DNA of 64,000 nucleotides, taken from assembly GCA_963747005.1 (NCBI GenBank), contig CAVVDT010000009.1, positions 1 to 64,000 of the forward strand, written 5' to 3'. The notes under the pieces were generated by a model, which ran no database searches, was not told the origin of the DNA, and saw only the letters and a program-made list of their open reading frames with translations. Numbering within the stretch: position 1 is the stretch's first letter; every line of letters begins with the position of its first letter. The stretch is from CAVVDT01 sp963747005 (GTDB lineage Bacteria; Pseudomonadota; Alphaproteobacteria; Rhizobiales; Aestuariivirgaceae). The translations under genes and the position numbers were made by a program. Shown here one piece after another: positions 17,454 through 26,175 of this stretch.

Positions 17454-18115
17454 TGAACTGGGAAGAGGTTCGTAGTTGGCGCAAGGCCAAGCGCAAGGAA
17501 CTGCTCGATCAACGCCTCGCCATGCCCGCTTCGGCAAGGGCCGAAGTTGCGGAAGGTATCATGCAGCGCATCGGCCAGGGAAAACTGCTGTCGCGAGCGC
17601 GCGCGGTCGGGGTCTACTGGCCGTTCAAGGGCGAACTGGATATGCGGCCGCTCATGCTCGAACTCGTTCGTGAAGGTGTTGATGTCGCATTGCCGGTGGT
17701 GATCGAGAAGAACCAGCCGGTCGAGTTTTGGGCCTGGCGCCCTGGCGTGAAGATGGACCGTGGTATCTGGAACATTCCCGTTCCGGCCCAGCGGGAACCG
17801 GTATTGGCGGACGCGCTCATCGTTCCCCTCGTGGGGTTCGACAAAGCGGGGTATCGGCTTGGTTATGGCGGTGGCTATTATGACCGCACCCTGGCGGCAG
17901 CCGTGCCAAGGCCGCTGACCATCGCGGTGGGGCTCGACACTTCATTGCTCGACACCATTCATCCCCAGCCCCACGACATCCCCATGGACATCATCGTCAC
18001 GCAAAGTCGACCTGTTGCCACGAATGTTGGAACAGCGAACCCCATCGATAACGATGAAGAGCGCACCAGCTATGCCTCACCGCCGTGCTACTTGCATGAA
18101 TTCGGAAACGATTGA
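17450..18115 (+). CDS. 5-formyltetrahydrofolate cyclo-ligase-like protein with C-terminal tail
   Basis: This 221-residue protein starts at ATG 17450, overlapping the preceding stop. It has the cyclo-ligase fold: KAKRKELLDQR at the N-terminus, VYWPFKGELD and the phosphate-binding LGYGGGYYDRTL near residue 140. The usual protein ends shortly after PMDIIVTQ; here about 32 more residues follow, ending SPPCYLHEFGND. That Pro-Pro-Cys-Tyr-x-His-Glu motif looks like the start of another small domain cut short. The gene could serve folate repair or a related nitrogen-cluster role. Confidence 0.8.
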   Translation: MMNWEEVRSWRKAKRKELLDQRLAMPASARAEVAEGIMQRIGQGKLLSRARAVGVYWPFKGELDMRPLMLELVREGVDVALPVVIEKNQPVEFWAWRPGVKMDRGIWNIPVPAQREPVLADALIVPLVGFDKAGYRLGYGGGYYDRTLAAAVPRPLTIAVGLDTSLLDTIHPQPHDIPMDIIVTQSRPVATNVGTANPIDNDEERTSYASPPCYLHEFGND

Positions 18116-18185
18116 CGGAATGTTGGCAGTTGCGGCGGATGACAGGGGCGCTCAGGCTGCGATGATCCGTAACAGCAGCCAAGCA

Positions 18186-18584
18186 CTATCTTCCCCAGAT
18201 CCTTCGCAGCGCAATTGCGGTGATGGACAGCCAGACAAGCGACCTCAAGGTCATGGCGCCGACGGTGCGCATCTCGTAGGCGCCGCCCTGAACCACATGC
18301 ACGCCAAAGGCCGAGAAGATGACAAGCGTCGCCACCGCTATCGCAGCTGATAGCCAAACTGCCCACCTTTGTCGAAAGATCAAGCCGATGCCGGCCATGA
18401 TATAAGCGAAGCCGGCGAGGAAATTGAACCAGAGCACGAAAGGCACAGCATTGCCGACCGCTGCGCGTGCCTCCGCTCCGCCGAACAGGGCCCGGCCGCC
18501 AGCATATATCGTCAGTACGCCAAACAAAACCGCCACCATAGCGACAGCCGTCAATACTTTAGAGCGCGTGAGTTTCTGGGTCAT
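18186..18584 (-). CDS. Four-helix membrane protein of unknown function
   Basis: This is a 132-residue inner-membrane protein with four predicted helices (for example VAMVAVLFGVLTIYAGG and WLSAAIAVATLVIFSAF). The start at 18584 has a GGAG site eight bases upstream. A GTG at 18626 overlaps the nnrS stop (GTGA) and would add 14 residues, so either start is possible. It is the last gene of the nsrR-nnrS operon. Confidence 0.75.
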   Translation of the reverse strand: MTQKLTRSKVLTAVAMVAVLFGVLTIYAGGRALFGGAEARAAVGNAVPFVLWFNFLAGFAYIMAGIGLIFRQRWAVWLSAAIAVATLVIFSAFGVHVVQGGAYEMRTVGAMTLRSLVWLSITAIALRRIWGR

Positions 18585-18622
18585 TCCGGTAACTCCAACT
18601 ACGACGAAGGAGGTGCCCCGTT

Positions 18623-19807
18623 TCACGGGCCTCGTCTACTGAGCGATGGTCCGAACACAGCGACAAAGCTGATAAAGGCCGCAATCCATAGCGCCCCGGC
18701 CAAATCAAGCAGAACCAGTGTCGTCATGCCGGTTCCGGCAACAATGCGGACTACCGCTGACGCCAGGGCGAATACGTAGATCGCCGTCACGCCTGGTGTC
18801 GCCTGCAAGGGATAACCGGTATGGCCGAGACTCGCACGCGTCATGACTGCCAGTGTCATGACGCCGACGGCCCCCGCAGTCCAGGCATGCAATGCGGCGC
18901 TCGCCACGATGACGTCTGCTGAAAACCTGGAAACTCCTAACAGAATGAAGCCCGCCGGCACGAAGGCATAACCGGCATGCAGAATCCATACGAGAGGTTC
19001 GGCGAGAGTTCGCTCCGGCGCCCAGCGGACCAGACGCCAAATATGCAGAGCGCCAGCGAGAAGACAAAACACAGCGGTCGTGCCACCTTCCGGAGAGACA
19101 ACCCATGCCGCAAGCGCCAAACCGCCCACCCCAAGTGCGAAGATATCATAGCGATTGAACGGGACCGGCAATCTGCCCGTTTCACGCCGGGCCAGCCAGT
19201 TGCGGGTAAAGCTGGGTACAATGCGCCCGCCTATCAGCATGATGAGAAACACCGCGCTGGCGATGCCCAAACGCGTGCCGTTGCCACTGTATGCGTGTCC
19301 GTTTGCAGCTTCGACATGGAAGAGGGCGTTTCCGCAAAAAAGCAAGCTTACCGGAACCAGTACCTTCAGGTTCCGCCAGTTCCGCCCGGCAACGATCTCG
19401 CGAGCGACCAGGAACCCCAGTGTTGCCAGGAACGCAAGGTCGACGGTTGCCGCAATTGTTGGGCCAAGCTGCTCTGAAAAAAGTACAGCGAACCGACCGG
19501 CCCACCAGATCAAGGCCAAAAGCAAAAGCGGCCGACCTGTCATGGGCAACCGCCCGGTCCAGTTTGGAACCGCCGTCAGCAGAAACCCTGCAACAACTGC
19601 CGGCAGATAGCCGAACAACAACTCATGCACATGCCAGTCGACCGGCCCAAGACTGGTCGGCAGCGCGATCGAGCCTGACAGCATGGCGAGCCACAGCGCC
19701 ATGACAGTTGCAGCCCAGATGCCTGCAGACAGAAACAGCGGTCGAAAGCCATAGCTCAAGATCGCGGGGCCGGAATAGCTGCGTATCTGTTCCGCCGATG
19801 TATTCAA
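18623..19807 (-). CDS. nnrS: NnrS family protein (haem-copper membrane protein, NO stress)
   Basis: This is a 394-residue protein with about twelve membrane helices. Family hallmarks are SYGFRPLFLSAGIWA near the start, DWHVHELLFGYLPAVVAGFLLTA near 55-77 with the two His, PNWTGRLPMTG, and the His in LHAWTAGAVGVMTLAVMTRASLGHTG. NnrS protects cells from NO-derived iron-dinitrosyl damage. It lies downstream of nsrR, in keeping with NO control. Confidence 0.92.
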   Translation of the reverse strand: MNTSAEQIRSYSGPAILSYGFRPLFLSAGIWAATVMALWLAMLSGSIALPTSLGPVDWHVHELLFGYLPAVVAGFLLTAVPNWTGRLPMTGRPLLLLALIWWAGRFAVLFSEQLGPTIAATVDLAFLATLGFLVAREIVAGRNWRNLKVLVPVSLLFCGNALFHVEAANGHAYSGNGTRLGIASAVFLIMLIGGRIVPSFTRNWLARRETGRLPVPFNRYDIFALGVGGLALAAWVVSPEGGTTAVFCLLAGALHIWRLVRWAPERTLAEPLVWILHAGYAFVPAGFILLGVSRFSADVIVASAALHAWTAGAVGVMTLAVMTRASLGHTGYPLQATPGVTAIYVFALASAVVRIVAGTGMTTLVLLDLAGALWIAAFISFVAVFGPSLSRRGP

Positions 19808-19897
19808 CGCGATGTCCTTTCATCACCCGCTGTCGTACCAGGGCCCGTGACAGGGCGGCGTTCATCCTGTTCGGTGAGTTTGGACAGAGCGAACGGC

Positions 19898-20188
19898 TCA
19901 GCTGCCGGTACGTCTTGCCGAGGCGGGAAGCTGCATCTCGCCGTAGTCGATCGCCGAGCGCTGGATGATCTTGCCGCTCTCATCCACGATGAGGCGGAAG
20001 CGGCGGCTGCCGGCAAAGAATGTCAATCGACAGCGCCCGTGGTCGGCATCGATCCCGCGCTCGTAGCGGCTGGTGATCTTGCCCTCGCGCAGTCGCTCCA
20101 GAAACAGCGCCGGCGCCATGTCCAGCCCCGCTGCAACAATCGTTGCGTCCACCTGAACGGCGCCGTCGTCGAACTCGATCGGTTTCAT
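19898..20188 (-). CDS. DUF6522 family protein
   Basis: This 96-residue cytoplasmic protein (MKPIEFDDGAVQVD at the start) has an excellent ribosome binding site (GGAGGAG before ATG). The middle part, LRLT-like strands with YERGIDADHGRCRLTFF, fits the DUF6522 family, which is found in nitrogen-oxide and denitrification loci. The function is unknown. It lies between nsrR and nnrS and is probably cotranscribed with them. Confidence 0.75.
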   Translation of the reverse strand: MKPIEFDDGAVQVDATIVAAGLDMAPALFLERLREGKITSRYERGIDADHGRCRLTFFAGSRRFRLIVDESGKIIQRSAIDYGEMQLPASARRTGS

Positions 20189-20226
20189 GGTTGCTCCTCC
20201 GTTTGGCGTGTGCGGTGCCCGGCACC

Positions 20227-20664
20227 TCATGCGGCGCTCGGGGCGGGCGCGTGGTCTGGCATGGCGGGATAAGCGCATTCGGCAAGTGTCGTCGCATCGA
20301 GTTCCCTCAGGAAGGCTTCGCGTGCCGATGCGAGACAGGATTTCAAGCGGCACTGCGGCGTCAACGTGCAAGCCCCGCCGTCGCTGCGAAAGCACTCGAC
20401 AAGGGCATGGCGGCCTTCCAGCAGGCGCACGACGTCGCCGAGGGTGATGGACCCGGGCTCGGTTGCCAGCCGGAACCCGCCGCCAATGCCGCGCTGGGTG
20501 CTAATGTATCCGGCCCGGGCAAGATCCTGGACGACCTTGGCCAGATGATTGCGCGATATCTCGAATTCGCTTGCCATCTCGTCGGTGGTGAACAGCCGGC
20601 CGGGCGCACCGGCAAGGCGCATCAGGGCACGCAAACCGTAATCGGTGAATGCGGTCAGACGCAT
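20227..20664 (-). CDS. nsrR: NO-sensing Rrf2-family repressor NsrR
   Basis: This 145-residue regulator has an N-terminal winged helix (MRLTAFTDYGLRALM, EISRNHLAKVVQ) and the three-Cys cluster motif Cys91-x7-Cys99-x5-Cys105, which binds the Fe-S cluster that reacts with NO. In E. coli NsrR the first Cys is also residue 91. It faces the truncated haemoglobin gene across a region with two NsrR-like sites, so it probably represses both itself and the NO-detoxification operon. Confidence 0.9.
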   Translation of the reverse strand: MRLTAFTDYGLRALMRLAGAPGRLFTTDEMASEFEISRNHLAKVVQDLARAGYISTQRGIGGGFRLATEPGSITLGDVVRLLEGRHALVECFRSDGGACTLTPQCRLKSCLASAREAFLRELDATTLAECAYPAMPDHAPAPSAA

Positions 20665-20678
20665 TGTCGCTCCCTCAA

Positions 20679-20701
20679 AAAAGGTATTTACAATGCTTCT
20701 T
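20679..20701. promoter_or_regulatory. NsrR operator-like site 1
   Basis: On the minus strand the bases fit the 11-1-11 NsrR consensus (AAGATGYATTT-N-AAATRCATCTT) at 9 of 11 positions in each half (AAGAAGCATTG and AAATACCTTTT). It lies 15 bases upstream of nsrR. Confidence 0.6.
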
Positions 20702-20712
20702 ATATCACGGTA

Positions 20713-20735
20713 AATACGAATTGAAAATACTCTTT
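20713..20735. promoter_or_regulatory. NsrR operator-like site 2, weaker
   Basis: AATACGAATTG-A-AAATACTCTTT matches the same 11-1-11 consensus at about 7 and 8 positions per half. It lies 20 bases before the haemoglobin gene and could serve that promoter. Confidence 0.4.
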
Positions 20736-20754
20736 TTAGAATGGAACAACCTGA

Positions 20755-21237
20755 ATGCTCGAGACAGCAGCCGAGCGACGCGCGCGGATTAGCGCTGAGA
20801 TTGTTGCGCAGACCGGCATCGACGAGGCGATGATCGAGCGCCTGGTGCGGCGCTTTTACGTGAAAGTGCGCGCGGACGCGTTACTGGGACGGGTATTCGA
20901 GGCGCAAATCCTGGATTGGGAACCGCACCTTCAACGCATGTGTGCGTTCTGGTCTTCAGTTGCGCTGATGTCGGGACGCTACCACGGCAGTCCCATGACC
21001 AGGCATCTGCCGCTTCCCATAGACGCCGTCCATTTCGATCGCTGGCTCGATCTGTTCGCCGAGACCGCCAGTGAAGTCTGTCCACCCGCGGCGGCTGCGC
21101 ATTTTCTCGAACGCGCCCGGCGCATTGCCGAAAGCCTCGAACTCGGCATCGCCGGCCGGCATGGCGCGCTGCTTGGCTCTGGCGAGAGATTCAGAAACGA
21201 AAGCCTGCATCAAGACGATAGAGGAGAACCGAGATGA
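20755..21237 (+). CDS. Group III truncated haemoglobin
   Basis: This 160-residue globin shows the group III pattern: RRFYVKVRADALLGRVF, W55, the distal region HLQRMCAFW, the proximal His84 in MTRHLPLP, and HFDRWLDLF with the conserved Trp. Such globins bind O2 or NO and are found in microaerobic and NO-exposed bacteria. It is the first gene of the plus-strand NO operon opposite nsrR, and its stop overlaps the next start. Confidence 0.88.
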   Translation: MLETAAERRARISAEIVAQTGIDEAMIERLVRRFYVKVRADALLGRVFEAQILDWEPHLQRMCAFWSSVALMSGRYHGSPMTRHLPLPIDAVHFDRWLDLFAETASEVCPPAAAAHFLERARRIAESLELGIAGRHGALLGSGERFRNESLHQDDRGEPR

Positions 21238-21920
21238 CTGCCCAACCCCGGCCCAAGTCCCTGCACAGTCAAACCGTCGGCCAAATAGCGGCAACGATGC
21301 CGGGTGCGACGGCTGTATTTCGCAGGTTCAAGGTGGATTTCTGTTGTCATGGCGACATCGCGCTCTCCGAAGCCGCGCGCCAACGCGGCCTCGATGTCGC
21401 CGACCTGGAGACCGCGCTCAATGCTCTCCAGGCATCAGCAGGTGCGACCCCCGCGTCAAGCGACACCGGTGAACTGATTGGTCATATTCTGACCCGCTAC
21501 CACGAGACCCATCGCCGCGAGTTGCCGGAACTCATCGAGTTGGCCCGAAAGGTCGAAGCCGTGCATGTTGATCATCCGCGGGCGCCGCATGGCCTTGCCG
21601 ACCTGCTGCGGCAGATGCGGGGCGAACTGGAAGCCCACATGAAAAAGGAAGAACTCATCCTGTTCCCGGCGATGCAGCATGGTGCCGGTGCCGGGCTCGA
21701 CGCGCCGATCATGCAGATGCGGCACGATCACAACGAGCATGGTGAGCAATTGCGTCGACTGGAAGATATCACCGACGGCTTTGCCGTGCCTGAAGGGGCA
21801 TGTCGTTCCTGGCAGGCCCTCTATGCGGGAACGGGCAAGCTGGCAACCGACCTGATGGAGCATATCCACCTTGAGAACAACATTCTGTTTCCACGCTATG
21901 AGAGGTCGCTGAAGTCATGA
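21234..21920 (+). CDS. Di-iron RIC protein (YtfE/ScdA/DnrN family)
   Basis: This 228-residue protein has the RIC N-terminal domain with the Cys pair in KVDFCCHG (Cys37, Cys38) and a haemerythrin-like four-helix domain with the His/Glu set (YHETHRREL, HPRAPHG, HMKKEELILFPAM, MRHDHNEHG, HIHLENNILFPRY). It repairs iron centres after nitrosative damage or releases NO-bound iron. It overlaps both neighbours by four bases, so translation is coupled. Confidence 0.92.
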   Translation: MTAQPRPKSLHSQTVGQIAATMPGATAVFRRFKVDFCCHGDIALSEAARQRGLDVADLETALNALQASAGATPASSDTGELIGHILTRYHETHRRELPELIELARKVEAVHVDHPRAPHGLADLLRQMRGELEAHMKKEELILFPAMQHGAGAGLDAPIMQMRHDHNEHGEQLRRLEDITDGFAVPEGACRSWQALYAGTGKLATDLMEHIHLENNILFPRYERSLKS

Positions 21921-22270
21921 ACGATGCTCTTTATCCCAAGCCGACAAAGGCGCTGGCGGACAAGCGTCGTGAACTCGCCCCCGAAACCGAAGAGGCTTTC
22001 CGTGAATTCAGTCGGGCCGTATTTCGGGAGGGCGCGCTGTCGCGAAAAACCAAGCAGCTGATTGCCATCGCAGTCGCCCATGTGACGCAATGCCCGTACT
22101 GCATCAAGGGCCACACCAAGGCCGCCACAAAGCAAGGTGCGACGTCCGAAGAAATCATGGAAGCCATATGGGTCGCCGCGGAGATGCGTGCCGGCGGGGC
22201 CTACGCCCATTCCGCTATCGCATTGGACGCACTCGACGACGAAGGCGCTCAAGGCAAAGTGGAAACATAG
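21917..22270 (+). CDS. Carboxymuconolactone decarboxylase/AhpD-like protein
   Basis: This is a 117-residue alpha-helical protein with the AhpD-type redox motif CPYCIKGH (Cys59, Cys62, His66). Proteins of this kind have peroxidase or disulphide reductase activity rather than decarboxylase activity. It is coupled to the RIC gene, so it is probably a redox helper in the nitrosative stress response. Confidence 0.85.
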   Translation: MNDALYPKPTKALADKRRELAPETEEAFREFSRAVFREGALSRKTKQLIAIAVAHVTQCPYCIKGHTKAATKQGATSEEIMEAIWVAAEMRAGGAYAHSAIALDALDDEGAQGKVET

Positions 22271-22317
22271 GTCCTTCCGCGACGGTTACGATGACGACCC
22301 AGCATGTGAGGTGATAA

Positions 22318-22914
22318 ATGATGCAACCGATGCACATACTGATTGAAGAACATGGTCGCATCCGCAGTATGCTTGCCTGCTTCGAAGCGCAGCTTGATCT
22401 ATTCGAGCAGGCTCAGCAGCCGAATTATGAGATCCTGGAGGGAAGCATTGCCTATTGCCGGGACTATCTCGACAATTGGCACCATGGACGGGAGAACGCG
22501 CTGTTCGACCTGCTGCTGCGACGTGATCCGGCAAGGGCGAAAGGCTGCCAGGAGTTGGACAGGCAGCATGCCGCCCTCGCCCAGATGACCAAGGAACTTG
22601 TAGGGATTTTTGACGCCGTGCAGAAGTGGGCGCTTCTCGCACGTGAAGACGTTGTCGGGCGTGGTCGCGCGCTCTCACGTGCCTACCATCTGCACCTCGA
22701 GTGGGAAGAGACGCATTTCTTTCCCGTCGTCGAGGAGGTCCTCCTGCCTGAGGATTGGAAGGAGATTGCGACCCACTTCGACGATGCCACGGACCCGCTA
22801 ACCCAAAATTCGGTCGATAAACGCTACTGGGCCCTCTTTAACGCCATTGCAGACGCGTCACAGCTGCGCTCGGAAGCCATGCATCTGCAGGCGCAAGGAT
22901 CGATAGCGAGCTAA
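22318..22914 (+). CDS. Haemerythrin-domain protein
   Basis: This 198-residue protein has a haemerythrin fold: HILIEEHGRIR at the N-terminus, HHGRENALFDLL, ELDRQHAAL and HLEWEETHFFPVVEE supply His and Glu ligands for a di-iron site. The roughly 50 C-terminal residues are an extension outside the core. It is the last gene of the NO operon, with 47 bases between it and the AhpD-like gene. It could bind O2, NO or iron. Confidence 0.85.
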   Translation: MMQPMHILIEEHGRIRSMLACFEAQLDLFEQAQQPNYEILEGSIAYCRDYLDNWHHGRENALFDLLLRRDPARAKGCQELDRQHAALAQMTKELVGIFDAVQKWALLAREDVVGRGRALSRAYHLHLEWEETHFFPVVEEVLLPEDWKEIATHFDDATDPLTQNSVDKRYWALFNAIADASQLRSEAMHLQAQGSIAS

Positions 22915-23016
22915 ACGCAAGAGGGCGCACAGTTGAGTGCTAACCGGCCGTGGGAGATTGATTTGATGAATGTGGAACGAATGCTGCCTGCCGCGCGTAA
23001 AACATTCGCTTTGACT

Positions 23017-23964
23017 TCAACCCGCACGGCATTGTGATACGCTACTGTTCGCGGTGGTGCCTTCTTGCGCGAGATGGCCGCGGCAAAGACCGACAAAATG
23101 CTCACGGAGTATTGACGATGCAACGTCCGCCGGCCACGCAACGACGATGTCAAGCGGAGGAACCTGCTGTGTAATCGGGCGGCACACAACGATGGTGCCA
23201 TTGTAGGTCACGTCTGTCTTCGGCCTGACAAGCAGCAACGAAAAGCCCAAACCGCTTGCCACCGCACTCCGTACAACCTCGAAGGACTGTGAGCGGAATG
23301 AAACCGGCGGGTCGATTCCGCCGATATCGAGCACTGACTTGAAATACTGACGGGTTGTAGGCCAGTCAAACATGACATAGGGCTCGGCCGCCAGGGCCGC
23401 CAGATTTATCGACTTGTGATCCGCCAGTGGATGGCCTGCCGGCAAAACAACATAGGGTAAAAGGCTGTGCAGATGGCCCCATTGCAGGCCGCGAGCATCG
23501 AGATCCATCGCGTAAAGCAGCGCAAGATCGAGGCTATGATCGACAAGTGAACTTACGAGTTCGTCATGACGTCCTTCTGTGACGTCGACAGCCACACCTG
23601 GATACCGGTCACGCATCTCCGCGACAAGGCCCGGCGCGTAGAACGGAGCGAGTGTGTGGAAGCAGCCAAATCTCAGATGTCCAACCAGCTCGGCGGCGAT
23701 AGCCTGAAAATCCCGTGCCGCCTGCTCCGCAGACTGCAGCAGCCAGCGAGCCTGGGACAGGGCTTCCTGCCCTTGCGGCGTCAGTTCAGTGCCGCGCGAG
23801 TGCCTGCGGTGAAACAATCGGAACCCAAGCTGGCTTTCGAGCTTATCCAGGGCCGAGGCCAGCGCGGGCTGCGAGATGTTGAGGGCACGAGATGCCTGGG
23901 CAATGCCGCCATGCTGGGCGATGGCGGAAAAGTAGGTCAACTGCTTGAGCGTATATCGAACCAT
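23017..23964 (-). CDS. LysR-family transcriptional regulator
   Basis: This is a 315-residue regulator. The N-terminal helix-turn-helix is clear (YTLKQLTYFSAIAQHGGIAQASR; ISQPALASALDKLE) and is followed by a substrate-binding domain of the periplasmic type. It is divergent from a small Cys-rich gene across a perfect ATAAATC-N10-GATTTAT repeat, a likely binding site. Its effector is unknown. Confidence 0.88.
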   Translation of the reverse strand: MVRYTLKQLTYFSAIAQHGGIAQASRALNISQPALASALDKLESQLGFRLFHRRHSRGTELTPQGQEALSQARWLLQSAEQAARDFQAIAAELVGHLRFGCFHTLAPFYAPGLVAEMRDRYPGVAVDVTEGRHDELVSSLVDHSLDLALLYAMDLDARGLQWGHLHSLLPYVVLPAGHPLADHKSINLAALAAEPYVMFDWPTTRQYFKSVLDIGGIDPPVSFRSQSFEVVRSAVASGLGFSLLLVRPKTDVTYNGTIVVCRPITQQVPPLDIVVAWPADVASSILREHFVGLCRGHLAQEGTTANSSVSQCRAG

Positions 23965-23986
23965 ATAAAATCGTCCTCATCTCCAG

Positions 23987-24010
23987 ATAAATCAGATTAT
24001 TCGGATTTAT
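23987..24010. promoter_or_regulatory. LysR-type operator, inverted repeat ATAAATC-N10-GATTTAT
   Basis: This is a perfect 7-base inverted repeat with a 10-base spacer, between the LysR start (23964) and the divergent small gene (24055). It fits the size and placement of a LysR recognition site. The region is also AT-rich, as expected for a divergent promoter. Confidence 0.55.
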
Positions 24011-24054
24011 GAAATTGCGCTACGGTGGATTCCATCAAGATGATGGAGGACAGC

Positions 24055-24273
24055 ATGGAACCCACACCAAACACGGATTATCAATTCTGCGAAGAGGTCG
24101 GTCACGCGGTCTGCATACGCCGTGCTGAAGGACGATGCCGTGATGAGCATCGGTGCAATGCGGGCAGGTGCCCGTTGGAGCACGCGTTAGGTGAAATGTC
24201 ACGCATGGCGGTTTCGCGTGGCTTCGCCAACGCGGTTGGAATGTCTTGGCTGGTGGACTCTGCCGGCATATAA
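24055..24273 (+). CDS. Small Cys-rich protein of unknown function
   Basis: This 72-residue protein starts at ATG 24055, with GGAGG five bases upstream. Five Cys occur in the first half as C-x7-C-x7-C-x5-C-x4-C (FCEEVGHAVC, GRCRDEHRC, GRCPLEH), with His residues between them. That suggests a metal site or an Fe-S or redox role. The C-terminal half is hydrophobic but too short to be a sure membrane segment. I do not recognise the family. A LysR gene faces it across an operator-like repeat. Confidence 0.65.
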   Translation: MEPTPNTDYQFCEEVGHAVCIRRAEGRCRDEHRCNAGRCPLEHALGEMSRMAVSRGFANAVGMSWLVDSAGI

Positions 24274-24378
24274 AAAGGTCGCTCATAAAGGAAGCCTCAC
24301 CGTTTCCAGCGGGAGGGATGGCTAGCGGACGCCGAACAAAAGCCCCGGCACGCTGTTGCTGGCGGGGATTGGTGGATC

Positions 24379-24531
24379 ATGATCTCGAAGATCCTAATCG
24401 CCATCGATGGCTCCCTCCATTCACTGAAAGGTGTGACCATGGGAGCGGAGATCGCCGCCAAGCTCGGCGCCGAGGTCATTCTGCTGCATGTGGTGAAGCA
24501 AGAGGCATTGCATACGGTGTTGTCACGGTAA
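24379..24531 (+). pseudogene. Universal stress protein (UspA) N-terminal fragment
   Basis: A 50-codon frame begins MISKILIAIDGSLHS and contains AAKLGAEVILLHVV, the first strand-helix-strand of a UspA fold (normally about 140 residues). It stops right where IS6-family transposase sequence begins, so the gene was cut by that insertion. ATP-binding residues of the C-terminal half are lost. Confidence 0.75.
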
Positions 24532-24933
24532 GACGAAGTTCTGGATATCCTGGTTCAGTCCCGTCGCAACAGAATGGCCGCTCTGAAACTTATGCGCAGA
24601 TTGCTCAGGAAGCAGGAGTTCGTGCCGGATGCCGTCATCACCGACAAGCTGGCGTCCTACGGAGCCGCATTGGGCGACCTCAACATGAAGAACAAGCATG
24701 TTACCGGAAGGCGGAGCAACAATCGGGCGGAAAATTCGCACCCGCCGGTTCGGCTGAGAGAACGACGAATGCAGCGCTTCAAGTCGCCCTGTTCAGCCCA
24801 GCAATTTTTCTCCACCCAAGTGGCCGTCTACAACACCTTCTGCGTCCAGCGCCATCTGATCTCACGAAAGACACTGCGCCAATTTCGAGGTGAAGCCATG
24901 AGGATATGGCAAGCCGTGGCAGCTGCGGCTTGA
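24532..24933 (+). pseudogene. IS6-family transposase C-terminal remnant
   Basis: From 24532 the frame reads DEVLDILVQSRRNR and then MAALKLMRRLLRKQ, DAVITDKLASYGAA and NRAENSHPPVRLRERRM, which is the second half of an IS6/IS26-type DDE transposase (normally about 235 residues). The catalytic second Asp region (ITDK) and Glu region (NRAENSH) are present; the N-terminal half is missing. It is joined directly to the uspA fragment. Confidence 0.8.
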
Positions 24934-24971
24934 CCGGAAAGCTCACTGCGATTTCGTGCGCCTGCCAGCCG

Positions 24972-25027
24972 TTAACGTGACAACACCCACCGGTTTGCAA
25001 ATTCGTTCGGGGTGAGCCCGTCGAGGC
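24972..25027 (-). pseudogene. Tip of an IS3-type integrase (OrfB) gene
   Basis: The minus strand reads SLDGLTPNEFANRWVLSR and a TAA stop, which is the usual C-terminal end of IS3-family OrfB. Only this tip remains; the IS630-family element inserted immediately upstream of it on that strand. Confidence 0.5.
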
Positions 25028-25049
25028 TAGTGGTACAAATCTGACACTT
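25027..25049 (+). repeat. Left terminal inverted repeat of the IS630-family element, with target TA
   Basis: The left end, including the flanking CTA, matches the reverse complement of 26156-26178 at 18 of 23 positions. The element proper begins GTGG at 25030, after the target TA at 25028-25029. Confidence 0.8.
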
Positions 25050-26175
25050 GAGTCCTGAAGGGGATTCCCTTGGGGGTTGGCGCGTGCAAGTCTGGCACAT
25101 GCGCACCGGTATCTCCATCAAAGTCACGCCGTCTCATCGCCGTCGCCTGGTGGCGCTGGTCTCCAATCGCAATGCAGCCCAGAAGCACGTCTGGCGGGCC
25201 GAGATTGTGCTGCTCAGCGCCGACGGCATTGGCACCAACGAGATCATGCGCCGGACCGGCAAGTCGAAGACCTGCGTGTGGCGCTGGCAGGAGCGCTATG
25301 CCGAGGAAGGCTTCGAGGGCCTGCTGCGCGACAAGACGCGGCCCTCGCGCATTGCGCCACTGGGCGCGCAGGTGGCCGAGCGCGTGGTCGCCCTGGCGCT
25401 GACCGATCCGCCCGCCGAGACCACCCACTGGACGGCTGCCATGATGGCCAACCAGGTCGGCATCTCGGTGAGTTCGGTGCAGCGCATCTGGCGCGCTCAC
25501 GGCCTGCAGCCGCACCGGGTACGGCAGTTCAGACTGTCGAGTGATCCCAACTTCATCGCCAAGCTGCGCGATGTGGTCGGGCTCTATATCGACCCACCGG
25601 CGCACGCCATCGTGCTGAGCCTCGACGAGAAGAGCCAAATTCAGGCCCTCGACCGCACCCAGCCCGGCCTGCCCATGAAGAAAGGCCGCGCCGGCACCAT
25701 GACTCACGATTACAAGCGGCATGGCACCACCACGCTGTTTGCCGCCCTTAACGTGCTGGACGGCACGGTGATCGGACGCAACATGCAGCGCCACCGCCAT
25801 CAGGAGTTCATCCGCTTCCTCAATACCATCGAGGCGGCCGTCCCAGTCGGCAAACTCGTCCACGTCATCCTCGACAACTATGCCGCCCACAAGCACCCCA
25901 AGGTGCGGGCATGGCTCGACCGGCATGAACGCTTCGTCTTCCACTTCGTGCCCACATCCTGTTCCTGGCTCAATGCGGTGGAAGGCTTCTTCGCCAAGCT
26001 TTCCAGACGGCGGCTGAAACGTGGCGTCTTTCGATCCATCGTCGACCTCCAGACCGCCATCAACCACTTCGTCGCAGAAACCAACCACAACCCCAGGCCC
26101 TTCACATGGACCGCCGATCCAGACAAAATCATCGCCGCCGTCAAGCGAGGGCACCAAGTGTTAGATTCTATCCAC
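25030..26175 (+). mobile_element. IS630-family insertion sequence, complete
   Basis: It is about 1146 bases long and bounded by GTGG...CCAC ends and a TA at each side (25028-25029, 26176-26177), the usual IS630/Tc1 target duplication. It carries one intact transposase gene. It has inserted into older IS3-type debris. Confidence 0.85.
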
